Below the pieces are notes generated by a model. The model did no database searches. It worked only from the letters and a program-made list of their open reading frames with translations, and was not told where the DNA came from. Positions 7,801-15,951 of a DNA stretch of 20,420 nt are shown here, piece after piece. A program made the position numbers and the translations under genes. The first letter of the stretch is position 1; every line of letters begins with the position of its first letter. Source of the DNA: a virus; the IMG/VR virus record IMGVR_UViG_3300010354_000877, positions 1-20,420 of that record. One strand, written 5' to 3'.

Positions 7801-9605
7801 CGGATCGGCAGGCGTGCCGTTCCAGTGTTCGAGAGCTTGAGGCTGTAACGGCGCTGAGCGGGAGTACGGGTGTCGACAAAACGGCGGATATAAACGCGCT
7901 TGCCAACCGCGTTGCTTACACCGGCCTCGGTATTTCCAGGAGCGGTGCCATCCTCGTCAGCAAGTGCGGCATTGATGTTGAGTAGGTCGGTATCTCCGGT
8001 TGACCATGCGGATGCAGTAAACGTGCTGCGCCAGTCTTGACCCAGAGGGTTTTCAACCCAGACATAGCTGTCTTCACGCAGGGTGTAGCCGTCCTTTGCA
8101 ACGACGTCGGGTACACCGGGAACCGTTACTGATTCGCCCAATGCCGTGGTCAGTGTGATCGAGCTGCTGGTTACGGCGCTGACAGTACCCAGATAGATCC
8201 GACGGATATTGCTGGACAGCTCGCTCAAATTGTTAGCGACACGGAATCGGCTGACGTTCCAGTCGCTGTCGGCGGTAAAGCTGGTTCCGCGATAGCCCTC
8301 AGAGATTGCAGCACAGCCACCAAAGTTGGAATTACTGTTGGTGATTGTGATTTCGCCGCCGTTTTGAGTCCAGTGATGGACGCCTTGGCCAATAGCGAAG
8401 ACAGAAACTTCCTGAATAACGGCGTTATTGACGGCGCGGATGTGGAATGACCGGCGGTTCGGGTTCATCCGAACACTGTCGGGACCAGTGCTAATTAGAT
8501 CGGCGTAGTCGGTAAAGGAGCCCCAGGCGCCGCCGCTGTACTTTTGCCAGCAGCTCAGATCGCGTTGCAGGCTGACAGCGGTGAACTGCGCCAGCACAAT
8601 TGACTTAAAGCCGCTTGGCTTGTTGCCATCTGCGTAAACGCCGCACATCCCGTAGTTACTACGGGTCGAGATGTTGAAGATATAGGGGCTAGCCGAGGTT
8701 GTGGTATCGGTATCAATGGTTTGCGAACCAGCCGCAGGTTGCGGACCAGTGATTTGATACTCGTTGACGTTGGTGACCGCTAGATCATTATCGAGACCAC
8801 CAGTGTTGTTCGTGCCGCCAAAGGCTTGACGGATCTTGGTGTAAAACTCGTCGAGTTCGGCTTGGCTGGCAAAATGGAAGCCGTCGAGCAGATGGTGGCT
8901 GCTGGTGCTGCCGGCTTTATCCATGAAGGTAAAGCCGAAGTAGTAGCCCGTACCAGTGACTTTGAAGATGGCACGACGATTACTCGCATCGGCGGCTTCG
9001 TTGGCTACCGCTGGAACGACATCAGGACGCAGGATGGTCTTGCGCAGATCCAGGCCGCACAGAGACACACCCCTGGGCAGAATCACACCGCCGGTTGCGT
9101 TGGGGTTGAACTCGGTCAGCTCGGCATTAGTGGGTTCCTTGTTCGTAGCCCACTCAGAAACAGATGCCGCGCCAGTGCCGTTGTAGATCGTGGTGACACC
9201 AGGCATCATCACGATGCTGACTAAGTCCGTATTGGTTAGTGGGCTTTCGTAGTACGACTTAGCGGTGATGATGCCCGCTTCGATGATGGCTCGGTTGATC
9301 GTCTTGAAGGGGCGAGCTTCGGTGTAACCGCACTCCAGGCGCTGTAGCTCAATACGCTGAGTAGCGGTGCCGCTGGTGCTGTAGCTCCCCGAAACAAAGG
9401 TGTCTTTGCCGGTAAACGGATTGACGTAAAGGACGTAAGGGGCGCTAAGGGGGTCGTTAATTACTGCGCCGGAGCCGATTTCGGCTGCGCCACTCAGCTG
9501 GCGAACGGCATCGGTCAGTGCCGCAATCTGCGTGCGGAACGTGGCCTGTGAACTGTCAATGTGATCCAGCGAGCCGGACTGACCACCGCGAACGATCTCC
9601 GTCAC
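4884..9605 (-). CDS. Large cyanophage-type tail fibre / adhesin, 1573 aa
   Basis: This is the largest gene here, probably a trimeric fibre or baseplate-attached adhesin. Residues 57-119 ([20 protein letters not shown], then [20 protein letters not shown]) match the N-terminal pattern I know from cyanophage fibres, and [13 protein letters not shown] is how parallel beta-helix, pectate-lyase-like folds often begin. Around residue 410 the segment [20 protein letters not shown] continues that pattern. Residues 649-697 resemble a chitin/cellulose-binding module ([20 protein letters not shown], then a KWDE). Around 930-950 is a fibre-shaft segment with [20 protein letters not shown]. Residues 1452-1517 hold a portable [14 protein letters not shown] module. 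The C-terminus is glycine-rich. The start is GTG 9605 with a weak ribosome site. The C-terminal half has lower GC than the N-terminal half, suggesting exchange of the host-contact part. No catalytic residues are identified. Confidence 0.85.
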   Translation of the reverse strand: MTEIVRGGQSGSLDHIDSSQATFRTQIAALTDAVRQLSGAAEIGSGAVINDPLSAPYVLYVNPFTGKDTFVSGSYSTSGTATQRIELQRLECGYTEARPFKTINRAIIEAGIITAKSYYESPLTNTDLVSIVMMPGVTTIYNGTGAASVSEWATNKEPTNAELTEFNPNATGGVILPRGVSLCGLDLRKTILRPDVVPAVANEAADASNRRAIFKVTGTGYYFGFTFMDKAGSTSSHHLLDGFHFASQAELDEFYTKIRQAFGGTNNTGGLDNDLAVTNVNEYQITGPQPAAGSQTIDTDTTTSASPYIFNISTRSNYGMCGVYADGNKPSGFKSIVLAQFTAVSLQRDLSCWQKYSGGAWGSFTDYADLISTGPDSVRMNPNRRSFHIRAVNNAVIQEVSVFAIGQGVHHWTQNGGEITITNSNSNFGGCAAISEGYRGTSFTADSDWNVSRFRVANNLSELSSNIRRIYLGTVSAVTSSSITLTTALGESVTVPGVPDVVAKDGYTLREDSYVWVENPLGQDWRSTFTASAWSTGDTDLLNINAALADEDGTAPGNTEAGVSNAVGKRVYIRRFVDTRTPAQRRYSLKLSNTGTARLPIRDYVLQTNTDGASIDTEISSASALLINSSGKTTLSGVSNAAEITLRRGNASVSWTSGTMYKKGQTVKRAEKHYTCIEDNSDTAFDANKWDESYVHMPSAFNPEDFYKNEAPILTFDNDTSGSEDSTTLGYNFSTLWGTDTLIQAQYRSATDYLGMHLLLTALGFTSAQAHTLLTPKAEASRDRDPSSSADMSSYVPSGAANSLANWPIEFRRPSVIRLFGHAWEWAGYLNYTKAIPQYQGNLSAQNRFTYYFTNVDGGRVYATGFNEEGYQVTPRGLEDVSTGQTLSVENLGANDITIDQPTELNDLTLTGTTTINDTLIVNATNVTFPDALSATTTNAGVGEIASISEIQNTGLATTDNGLNSAGNKFITAAGLKYWASWAKVLTQRTGTTTLYVVPDNATNGSSYNFNGTTATLAGDPNRSGDTLAADPPTTRAKAVFFSRAVAYANSTFSSLETVNYQLANGPYWTAVSFNHIANVTGAQAQFPAVQHLADFTASSTTPTTGVAALYTSTFNAPTFATILTVSANTDIERIVNTARPTSLSFNFGGSVAGCVWLGADKTLNYTTHFPDSLYSSFTDITTYRTSSVTIEDFIDSYITDQFASSYQYDKFYGFDTLILGTGTLIVRDCVFGPKASGVGNIGYGVVDGIVRVTAGDCTVDMNGIYLMGNITITQFADAEAKGITVIGSNVYGTRNCQSLVTQRTTTSTPVNLIFRMNYRETANTVGGIFDMDFDRNCLHVLDNNGNYGLLANRAATDGTRGATFTHLIGLLTPGSTFTMGGYSFYQSSFALANGHHGIAGAFGDVGTSTLGPVGIGLDRDPISLFRLDSYHASLWQQARTGTRVEHNLSAVVTASISGTTMTVSAVTSGNVTVGALITGTGVTAGTTITALGTGTGGTGTYTVSASQTVSSTTITATPNFRNGVDQTAYADSSNNVLNINSSIWYKGVDVATGQAVGGDLDASVGGGLGFYG
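5055..5252 (-). other. Portable [16 protein letters not shown] module within fibre
   Basis: Residues 1452-1517 of the 1573-aa fibre read [20 protein letters not shown], then [20 protein letters not shown], then [17 protein letters not shown]. This self-contained segment occurs in many unrelated phage and environmental surface proteins. It begins and ends abruptly between the flanks VEHNLSA and [10 protein letters not shown]. The role is unknown; it is probably a small beta-rich surface module. Confidence 0.6.
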
Positions 9606-9624
9606 TGCCTACGAGCGCACCGAT

Positions 9625-9642
9625 GGGTTCAGTATAGAACCC
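9625..9642 (-). other. Perfect 6-bp inverted repeat before the 1573-aa fibre
   Basis: GGGTTC and GAACCC flank a six-base loop in the 48-base gap between the 365-aa gene and the fibre. No T tract follows on the minus strand, so a standard terminator is unlikely. A processing site, weak attenuator or protein-binding site is possible. It is the first real gap after a long run of overlapping genes. Confidence 0.35.
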
Positions 9643-9653
9643 GTGTTAAGCCG

Positions 9654-10751
9654 TTAGTTCGTACCCATCCTTAGGGCTATTTCACCAACCGTCACAAAAT
9701 TCATAGAGCCTGCAATGATGTCGCCAGCTCTAGTGTTGATAGCCACAGAGGTCACGAGTATTTCAGTGTCGTAGAACAGGTCGCCCGGCAGTAAATCCCC
9801 AGTAGCAGTGCGGTTATCGATCATCCAGAACTGCGCATCAGTGCGGCATCCCTTTTCGGTCAACAGCAAAAGCCTCATAAGGATTGTGGGGTCCTCGTTG
9901 TCGGTGTAGGTTTCGCGCTCCACGGTGAAATCCATGGTGCCGCCTCCACTGACAATCGACTTAACGGCTTCCCCAAACCGTTCTCCAATGGATGTCGTAT
10001 CCACCTCGGGGGCACTTAGGTTCAGCGTCCACTGGCTTAACTCGCACTGAACGCGCCAGAGCGCTCCGCTCTCGCCGGCGTTAATGTAGTACCTAGGTTC
10101 AAAATTAGCGTTGTTGTATTCCGCTGTATCAGCGGCGGGCTCTTCGTAGTTAGGCGCAAAATCGCAGATCGATTCCAGGGTCACCTCATCCTGGCCGTCA
10201 CTAAAGGCATAGGTGCCGATGTCAGCAGCACATTCCGTAATTGCGTTCTGGTAGTCGGTCGTACCAGCGGCCGCAATAATCAAAGAGCGGAAGTCGACGC
10301 GATACAAGGTGGTGCGATTAACCGCGGCGCCAGTCAGAGCAGCGCTGCGCGTCGTGTAAAAACTCACTCGATCTAATTGGTCCCTATAGATGAAGTAGGT
10401 GGCGCTGGTCGTAAGACCGCACTCCTCCTCCCTCATGTAGAAGGGATCTGTATTGGTTGCGCTGTAGAAAGGATCGCTTGCGCTTGTGATGTGGTCCCTG
10501 TTTGATCCAAGTGTCCACTTGGACTGGTAGTACATCGCATGTCCGTCGGGACAATCTGGCTGCGAATCTCCATCGACGTCAATCGGAAGACCGTTGACGC
10601 TCGTAAGTGTTACCTGATCTCCGCTCCAGAACGCAGGATTGCGAACATAAATCGCATTGCTGCCTAGGTTGATGTTGTCTGGGCTTAAAACAGTGGGCTC
10701 TGGAGCCTCACGACGAAGGCGAACCTTACCGCCTGTACCGAGAACAGCCAT
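9654..10751 (-). CDS. Virion structural protein, tail-tube-like C-terminal region, 365 aa
   Basis: The protein begins MAVLGTGGKVRLRREAPEPT, a start I associate with marine phage structural proteins. A cysteine-containing N-terminal region follows (PDCPDGHAMYY near residue 67, EECGLT near 109). Residues from about 225 onward (WRVQCELSQWTLNLSAPEVD, TTSIGERFGEAVKSIVSGGG, DFTVERETYTDN) resemble the beta-sandwich of phage tail tube proteins, including the GxGxxxFTV-type strand. It overlaps the upstream 131-aa gene by one base (TAATG) and precedes the fibres. A place in the distal tail, or as a special tube ring, is inferred. The tube similarity is a fold-level impression, not a proven family match. 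Confidence 0.75.
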   Translation of the reverse strand: MAVLGTGGKVRLRREAPEPTVLSPDNINLGSNAIYVRNPAFWSGDQVTLTSVNGLPIDVDGDSQPDCPDGHAMYYQSKWTLGSNRDHITSASDPFYSATNTDPFYMREEECGLTTSATYFIYRDQLDRVSFYTTRSAALTGAAVNRTTLYRVDFRSLIIAAAGTTDYQNAITECAADIGTYAFSDGQDEVTLESICDFAPNYEEPAADTAEYNNANFEPRYYINAGESGALWRVQCELSQWTLNLSAPEVDTTSIGERFGEAVKSIVSGGGTMDFTVERETYTDNEDPTILMRLLLLTEKGCRTDAQFWMIDNRTATGDLLPGDLFYDTEILVTSVAINTRAGDIIAGSMNFVTVGEIALRMGTN

Positions 10752-11146
10752 TAGAAGGTCCCATCAAACGATCCGCTGGCTTGGAAACTGACGCTGCAGG
10801 TCGTAACTGCTCCGACGGATACCGGAGTTGATACCTGCGTCACAAATGCGTCGAGCTCTAGTAAGGTGTTATCCGAAGTATTAAATACAAAAGTAAGTGA
10901 GCCAATATCAGTACTATTAGTAAAGATACTGTTTAGTATGGCTACGGTGCCTGCGTCGTCACGGTCATAGATGACAGTGGCTGTTCCACTGGTTCCGCGA
11001 ATACCTGGTACGTAACTACGGTCGTATGCGCCAAGGGTAGTGGTCTCTAGGCTTTCACGCGCAATCTCAAGCGAGTACTCACGGCACTTGGCAATGCGCA
11101 AACCGTTATAGCGCAGCTCCCCGTTTGAGCCCGTAAGTACTGCCAT
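10751..11146 (-). CDS. Tail-tube-like protein, 131 aa
   Basis: This small protein reads MAVLTGSNGELRYNGLRIAK, then YSLEIARESLETTTLGAYDR, then PGIRGTSGTATVIYDRDDAG, ending in SVSFQASGSFDGTF. The order of a short GELRYNG strand, an S-L-E-I-x-R-E-S-L-E-T-T strand, a G-x-R-G-x-x-G loop and a final beta strand agrees with phage tail tube or tube-cap folds. A reasonable ribosome site (GAGGG) lies about 8 bases before the start, inside the upstream gene. The start overlaps that gene's stop (TGATG) and its own stop overlaps the next start (TAATG). It could be the major tail tube, but its place after the hub gene is unusual for that. Confidence 0.75.
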   Translation of the reverse strand: MAVLTGSNGELRYNGLRIAKCREYSLEIARESLETTTLGAYDRSYVPGIRGTSGTATVIYDRDDAGTVAILNSIFTNSTDIGSLTFVFNTSDNTLLELDAFVTQVSTPVSVGAVTTCSVSFQASGSFDGTF

Positions 11147-11529
11147 CAGCCGTCCCTCTGGCCACTCAGTCTTACAGAGATACTACTCACACCTGGACGC
11201 ACAGATGTCAAACGCGGCTGCTCCGCAAAACGCCATAGGTACGTACCAGCGATCAAAACTCTTAGTTCCTCTGACATTCCGGCCCAAAAGACATCGGGTA
11301 ATGCCAGATCGTCGGTGCTTCCTCGTGCCTGGTCATAGGCACTTGCAATGCTTAGGGCTTGTGCGTCAGTCAGATTTTCAAACTGCAAGTCAAGCTCAGC
11401 GTTGAAGGGCCTGGTGCTGTACGCACGCGTCGTGCCCGTTCCAGCGATTGAGGTGAACCGCTTGGTGGCGTATTGGCCTTGAGTGATCTGCCGTGAACTC
11501 GGGGTCAGGGCGGGAAACGCGGTACTCAT
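11146..11529 (-). CDS. Minor tail protein, 127 aa
   Basis: The sequence starts MSTAFPALTPSSRQITQGQY, and the middle reads LDLQFENLTDAQALSIASAY. The C-terminal part is TYLWRFAEQPRLTSVRPGVS followed by SISVRLSGQRDG. This pattern (FPALxPSSR at the start, ENLTDAQA helix, WRF...P.LTSVxPGVSSISVxL end) recurs in marine siphophage tail operons, where it is called a minor tail protein. It has a general likeness to the lambda gpM / distal-tail group, but I cannot assign a family. It begins in an ATGA overlap with the end of the hub gene and is therefore probably translated by coupling. Confidence 0.7.
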   Translation of the reverse strand: MSTAFPALTPSSRQITQGQYATKRFTSIAGTGTTRAYSTRPFNAELDLQFENLTDAQALSIASAYDQARGSTDDLALPDVFWAGMSEELRVLIAGTYLWRFAEQPRLTSVRPGVSSISVRLSGQRDG

Positions 11530-14500
11530 GTCACAACAACGGTATGCGTATCGGACTGGGGACTGTCGCTGGCTGATGGCGAACTGACGGTACAGGTAAG
11601 GGTGTACGTACCAGCTGTATCAAATGTAATCGTGGCGCGTGGTGCGCTTGAGTTCCCAATTGAAGCTGAGGCGTCTGTAGTTGCGGATTCCCAGCTCCAG
11701 CTTGTGAAGGCTGCAGATAGTGCATCCGCCGTGCCAGTTCCCGTGCCCGCGCCGGTGGCGGTAAAGACTACGCCGACCGTGTTGGCGGAGGCGCCGATTG
11801 CGGTGAAATTGGTTGTGCCGACACTGACGATTTGATAAGTCTGTCCCGTAATGAACGAGCCTGCGGCTGTAGCGGCAGGTTTGCCGGTGTAGCTGACGGT
11901 ATACGCCTTGGTGGCGCCGACGGCAGCGGTTGTATCGCCACTAATCGTTGCCGTACCAATGGTGGTTACTGTGGGCGCTGTAACGGCTGCGATGGTTTTG
12001 CTGTCAGAACGGGACTGACCGTCACGGGTTACGGTGCAAGTGATGGTTTTGTTTCCGCTGCTGGTTGCGGTGACCGTTGTTGTAGCGGAAGTGCTGCTGC
12101 CAAAAGTGACGCCAGCTCCTGACCATGCGTAGGTATACGTGCCAGCGCCACCACTAATTAGGGCGCTGTAGGTCTCTGCTGTGTCCACAGTCACGCTGCC
12201 TGGACCGATGATCGAAACGCCGGTAAAGGCACTGGTCGTGGTGCCGCTGTCTTCGCTGGTGCCAATGCGGCCTTCAATTGTCCAGTTTGTTGCCACGTCC
12301 CAGCCGTCAACTACAGCGCTGTAGCCGTTGTCGCTGAGCGGGAAGTACAGCGCATCGACCTGGATATTGCCGTCTTCGTCGAAACCCAGACTCTGCACTT
12401 TGTATGCGCGGGTTTCGGCGCTGGCCTGCTTTAAGCAGAAGGCTGCGCTGGTGTACTGAGTAGTGCGCCCATTACTGACGTTGAGTGTGACCTCTTGTAT
12501 GGAATTGGTCGTACCAGTCCAGAGCAGCACGGTATAGGCGCCGTCGGCTAAGGGTTCGGTGGTCGTGATGTAGCCGTTGGAATCGATCGCACCATTGTTG
12601 GGTTGTGCGTACGACACTGTCTCCAGACCCAGCTTGAAGCAGCGGCCCACTTCGAGTGCAGCTTGCGTTGGTGTGGTTTTGAACCTGATCGAGTGCGTAA
12701 TTAGGCGCTTTCCACGGCAGATGTACTTGGCTACGTCGATTGCGTGGGTTTCGCTTGTGCAGAAATCGCTAAGGTCGATCGTTTCGAGTGGTGCATTTGC
12801 TGGTGTGCTGGCCTCGCGAACTGTCACCTCACGGATGACCGGGAATAAGCCCTTATTGCTGTCGGTGCTTGTCTCTTTTTCCTGCCGCCATTTCACCGAT
12901 ACTCGGTTGGGGATGCGTTGCTCAGAATCGACGTAGACCAGCTCAAACGAATCTTCAAGGATGTTGCCCGCTGTATACAGGTTAGTAATTGGTTCAGCGC
13001 GATCGAAGTAAACCGCTGGCTGGAGCGCAAATTTGCCGTTGCGGATCACCAAGTCGAGCAGGAAGTATGCAGCGGTCTGACTGCCCCATTCCCGTAGGTT
13101 GATCGGTTGAGAAAGCGCACCATCGAAGAAGTAACGGCGCTCTCGAGTCCATTGGGCGCACTCAGCGAAGCTGATGTCATCGACCTGCTGTGCGCTGAGG
13201 ATTGAACCCGTTCCGTAGCGCGTATTCGTTAATAGGTCCTTGAAAACCTCGGGGAAGGTGTGGATGCTGTTGATGCCCTTGTTGACATAGACACTGAGCT
13301 GATTAAGTTGCGTGGCTTCGGTGCTGCTGCGCAGGTTCATTCCAACCAGCGCCATGTTGTCGTACAGCGGTGTAGTGGCGTTCGGGTTGATGAGATTGAT
13401 GTAAACAACCTCGTGCTCGGGGTTAGTAGCCGAGTTTGTGATTTCCTCGAATACGTAGTCCTCAGCTAATTTGCCCCAGGAATCTGCGTAGCTATTGCCG
13501 TCTTGGAGTGTTACGCCTAGGTTTTGATCGCGGGTTGCTGCAATTCCGAACGTACTGGAATCGCGGGAAACTGGCTCGCCTGTGAATACAACAGTAACTA
13601 CGTCATCACCGCTGCCCGAGGTGACGGTGCGCGTACCGCTTAGATGGGCGTCGAGTACTTCCAAGTTGCCGGTTGCGGCACTGCTGCGAATCTCGTAACC
13701 CGTAAGCGGTTCAATGCGGAACTCCCAGCGTGCCGAAGTAGGCATCTGTAACCGCAGGTAGGTATATGTCGATTGCTGGGTCAGGCTGCGGGTGCCAAAG
13801 CACTGGCTTAGGTAGGTGTATTCCTGATCGCTGCCTGCTTCTCTGTACCCGAGTTTGAAAAAGCTGTAGCGGGTTTCGGAGCCGCTAAACGTGCCTGATT
13901 GATAACTGCTGACTTCGAGGCTTTGATCGGGGCGATAGGTTTTGTTGTCGTAGTACGTGCAGGCACGACCGTCGATCTCGCCCTGACTTAGCGAATCGCG
14001 GAAATTGCAAAGACCGCCTATGCGGATACCAAGAGTGCTGCGGAAGCCGATTTCAAGTACTTGAGCTGCACGGGGCAAGGCAAAACTGGAAATCGCAACC
14101 TTGAATAGGTGGCTGGTTGCAGTGGCAGAAGCTGTACCTGAAATGCCGTTTAGGACAGCATTGCCAGCCTTTACGCAGCGAAGGGTGACTTCAATGGCCT
14201 GCCCGCCGCCGATCGGCTCCTGGTCCATTTCAGAAGAAAAGACCACGGTGTCCGGTGAACGTGATTCGCAGATGAATAGCGCTGTACCAAACTTATACAG
14301 GTCGCCAATCGTCAGGGAGTCGTCCCACGAGTGCTGTCTACCTGCGACAGCTTGCGCCACATCACGGCATTTCTCCTCGTGATCTGGACCCTCTTGCGCA
14401 CCAACGAATACGGTATTGGCGTCACTGCCGTTGCTTAGTTGGTACGTTATTGTGTCGCCAATAGCGAAACTCTGTGAGCCACTTGCTGATGATCCGTTCT

Positions 14501-15476
14501 TTTGAGTGACGCCTGAACGGCTCGAAAATATAGTGTTGTACTTATTGCGCTGTGCAGTGGCTACGCCATCGGTATTGCACCTGATTCGGGTGTCCGTCTT
14601 ACCAGCGGGCTCCGTCTTGATTACTACGGCAGGGCGGAGCTGCGGATTGACTCGATAGCCAAACCCATTGCCGATTAGCTGGTATACCCCGAATTGGGTT
14701 TGGGTGCTGGGTTTGAAGGCGTAGCAAAAATCGGTCGTGTAGGCGTTATTGAGACCGCGAATCTGGAAGACATCTCCACCTCCGTCATTCTCGGCGTTGC
14801 CCGCATCATTAGCAGCACTGCGACCTGCAATACGGTCCGCCCCCACAATCCGTCCACCATCTCTGCTCGCGTAGAACGTCACACGACTGGATGCTGAGTT
14901 TCCCGTGGTGAAGTCGTAGCCGCCGAGTACGTTGTCGCCTAGCGCGAATTGAGTTGCGTCAAGCTCATCAATCGTTCCTTCACCGATTAGGAAGATGGCG
15001 CGGAGCATTTGACCGCCCCCTTCACTCATCATTTGAGACCACAACAGGTTCGTGTTAATGCGGACCCCGCCATACGTCACACCGTCGATTGTTTCGCGCT
15101 TTGCGTAAACCAGTGGGATGATGCTGCCGAGTTCGACGACGTTCTGTAGCGAATCAAAGCCGGCTTTCGGTGCAAATTCGTTGCGATTAACGACGTTCTG
15201 ACCAGGCTCTGAAGTCTGTCTGATCTCAGTGGGACGCCCTGGTTGCTTGGGTCTAAATAGAAGAATCGAGGCTGCGCTAAGTATTATACCGATTACTAAG
15301 TTAATTAGAATAATCTCAAAGCCGGATAAATTGACAATTGTTCCCGGTTCAATGCGACTGCGTTTAGCGCATTCGCGTACAAATCCCCGGTACTCGGCCT
15401 CGCTCATGCCGAGCAGGCTCATCAGCTCACGGTCCTGAGGAAGGAGAGCAATGGGATGGCCTTTCGGATTCAGCAT
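11526..15476 (-). CDS. gpJ-like tail tip / central hub protein, 1316 aa
   Basis: This is the central tail-tip protein, by position after the tape measure and by architecture. Residues 53-74 form a glycine-containing hydrophobic segment (FEIILINLVIGIILSAASIL) followed by PKQPG, a hallmark of lambda gpI/gpK/gpJ-type tip proteins. Residues 105-190 resemble the hub entry domain (ELGSIIPLVYAKRETIDGVT). Around 800-860 is AQWTRERRYFFDGALSQPIN and the following strand-rich hub region. Residues about 1081-1165 and 1166-1316 are two Ig/PKD-like domains, each with a YAWSG or WSWES tryptophan strand and an ITCTV strand. A foreign-looking module at 1206-1253 splits the second. The start overlaps the preceding stop (TAATG) without a ribosome site, so translation is coupled. 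No separate gpK- or gpI-like genes precede it. Confidence 0.85.
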   Translation of the reverse strand: MLNPKGHPIALLPQDRELMSLLGMSEAEYRGFVRECAKRSRIEPGTIVNLSGFEIILINLVIGIILSAASILLFRPKQPGRPTEIRQTSEPGQNVVNRNEFAPKAGFDSLQNVVELGSIIPLVYAKRETIDGVTYGGVRINTNLLWSQMMSEGGGQMLRAIFLIGEGTIDELDATQFALGDNVLGGYDFTTGNSASSRVTFYASRDGGRIVGADRIAGRSAANDAGNAENDGGGDVFQIRGLNNAYTTDFCYAFKPSTQTQFGVYQLIGNGFGYRVNPQLRPAVVIKTEPAGKTDTRIRCNTDGVATAQRNKYNTIFSSRSGVTQKNGSSASGSQSFAIGDTITYQLSNGSDANTVFVGAQEGPDHEEKCRDVAQAVAGRQHSWDDSLTIGDLYKFGTALFICESRSPDTVVFSSEMDQEPIGGGQAIEVTLRCVKAGNAVLNGISGTASATATSHLFKVAISSFALPRAAQVLEIGFRSTLGIRIGGLCNFRDSLSQGEIDGRACTYYDNKTYRPDQSLEVSSYQSGTFSGSETRYSFFKLGYREAGSDQEYTYLSQCFGTRSLTQQSTYTYLRLQMPTSARWEFRIEPLTGYEIRSSAATGNLEVLDAHLSGTRTVTSGSGDDVVTVVFTGEPVSRDSSTFGIAATRDQNLGVTLQDGNSYADSWGKLAEDYVFEEITNSATNPEHEVVYINLINPNATTPLYDNMALVGMNLRSSTEATQLNQLSVYVNKGINSIHTFPEVFKDLLTNTRYGTGSILSAQQVDDISFAECAQWTRERRYFFDGALSQPINLREWGSQTAAYFLLDLVIRNGKFALQPAVYFDRAEPITNLYTAGNILEDSFELVYVDSEQRIPNRVSVKWRQEKETSTDSNKGLFPVIREVTVREASTPANAPLETIDLSDFCTSETHAIDVAKYICRGKRLITHSIRFKTTPTQAALEVGRCFKLGLETVSYAQPNNGAIDSNGYITTTEPLADGAYTVLLWTGTTNSIQEVTLNVSNGRTTQYTSAAFCLKQASAETRAYKVQSLGFDEDGNIQVDALYFPLSDNGYSAVVDGWDVATNWTIEGRIGTSEDSGTTTSAFTGVSIIGPGSVTVDTAETYSALISGGAGTYTYAWSGAGVTFGSSTSATTTVTATSSGNKTITCTVTRDGQSRSDSKTIAAVTAPTVTTIGTATISGDTTAAVGATKAYTVSYTGKPAATAAGSFITGQTYQIVSVGTTNFTAIGASANTVGVVFTATGAGTGTGTADALSAAFTSWSWESATTDASASIGNSSAPRATITFDTAGTYTLTCTVSSPSASDSPQSDTHTVVVT
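11719..11861 (-). other. Portable GTTNFTAIGAS module inside a PKD-like domain
   Basis: Residues 1206-1253 of the hub protein read GSFITGQTYQIVSVGTTNFT, then AIGASANTVGVVFTATGAG, then TGTADAL. This short module recurs in many unrelated phage surface proteins. Here it lies between AVGATKAYTVSYTG and FTSWSWES, which would otherwise be consecutive strands of one Ig/PKD-like domain. Confidence 0.65.
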
Positions 15477-15949
15477 TAGACGAAGGAGATCGTTCCAGTA
15501 GAAGGAAGGGAGCCGACTAGATACTGGCTCAATGTCCGCCTGGGCGCTTGGCCTGCAACAGCATCAAGCGGACTCCCAAGATCTAAGCCCAGCCTACTTC
15601 CATCGTGCTGGTACGCCGTGATCTGGAAGATTTCGTCCGTGTAATTTCCTGTCTCCTCGTAGGTATCGGGGTCAAGCCAGACGGTGCGGACCTGGATGAT
15701 CCACCGCTCGTCGGCCGCTTGCTGTACGAAGTTCAGGGAAAGCTGGTTAACAGCAAACACAAGCTGCGAACTTATGTTGTTGCCCTGTAGTGACACTGTC
15801 GTACCAGTGAAACCAAAGCCGGAAAACGTGTAGGTCACGCCGCCGTACTCGCGGGTCTCGCCTACGTGAAAGTTTTGGAAGGCGTAGGTGGTGGCACCGC
15901 CGCGTGGAAGGAAAAAGCGGATGTAGGTGCCGATCGCAACTTCAGCCAT
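15476..15949 (-). CDS. Minor tail protein between tape measure and hub, 157 aa
   Basis: This is a beta-rich protein with no membrane segment: GTYIRFFLPRGG near the start, HVGETREYGGVTYTFSGFGF at about 28-47, TDEIFQITAYQHDGSRLGLD in the second half, and SPLDAVAGQAPRRTLSQYLV near the end. The last segment resembles the SPFDL...PRR stretch of lambda gpL-type tip proteins, and the place between tape measure and gpJ fits such a role. The cysteine-rich iron-sulfur part of lambda gpL is absent, so the match covers at most the N-terminal domain. It starts two bases after the tape-measure stop, and its stop shares one base with the hub start. Confidence 0.65.
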   Translation of the reverse strand: MAEVAIGTYIRFFLPRGGATTYAFQNFHVGETREYGGVTYTFSGFGFTGTTVSLQGNNISSQLVFAVNQLSLNFVQQAADERWIIQVRTVWLDPDTYEETGNYTDEIFQITAYQHDGSRLGLDLGSPLDAVAGQAPRRTLSQYLVGSLPSTGTISFV

Positions 15950-15951
15950 CG

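Noticed and set aside
6620-15800. Scattered GTCGTACCAG strings that looked like a dispersed site
   Set aside because: On the coding strand they are ACT/GCT-GGT-ACG-ACN codons for Thr/Ala-Gly-Thr-Thr, a common pair of turns in these beta proteins, so coding explains them.
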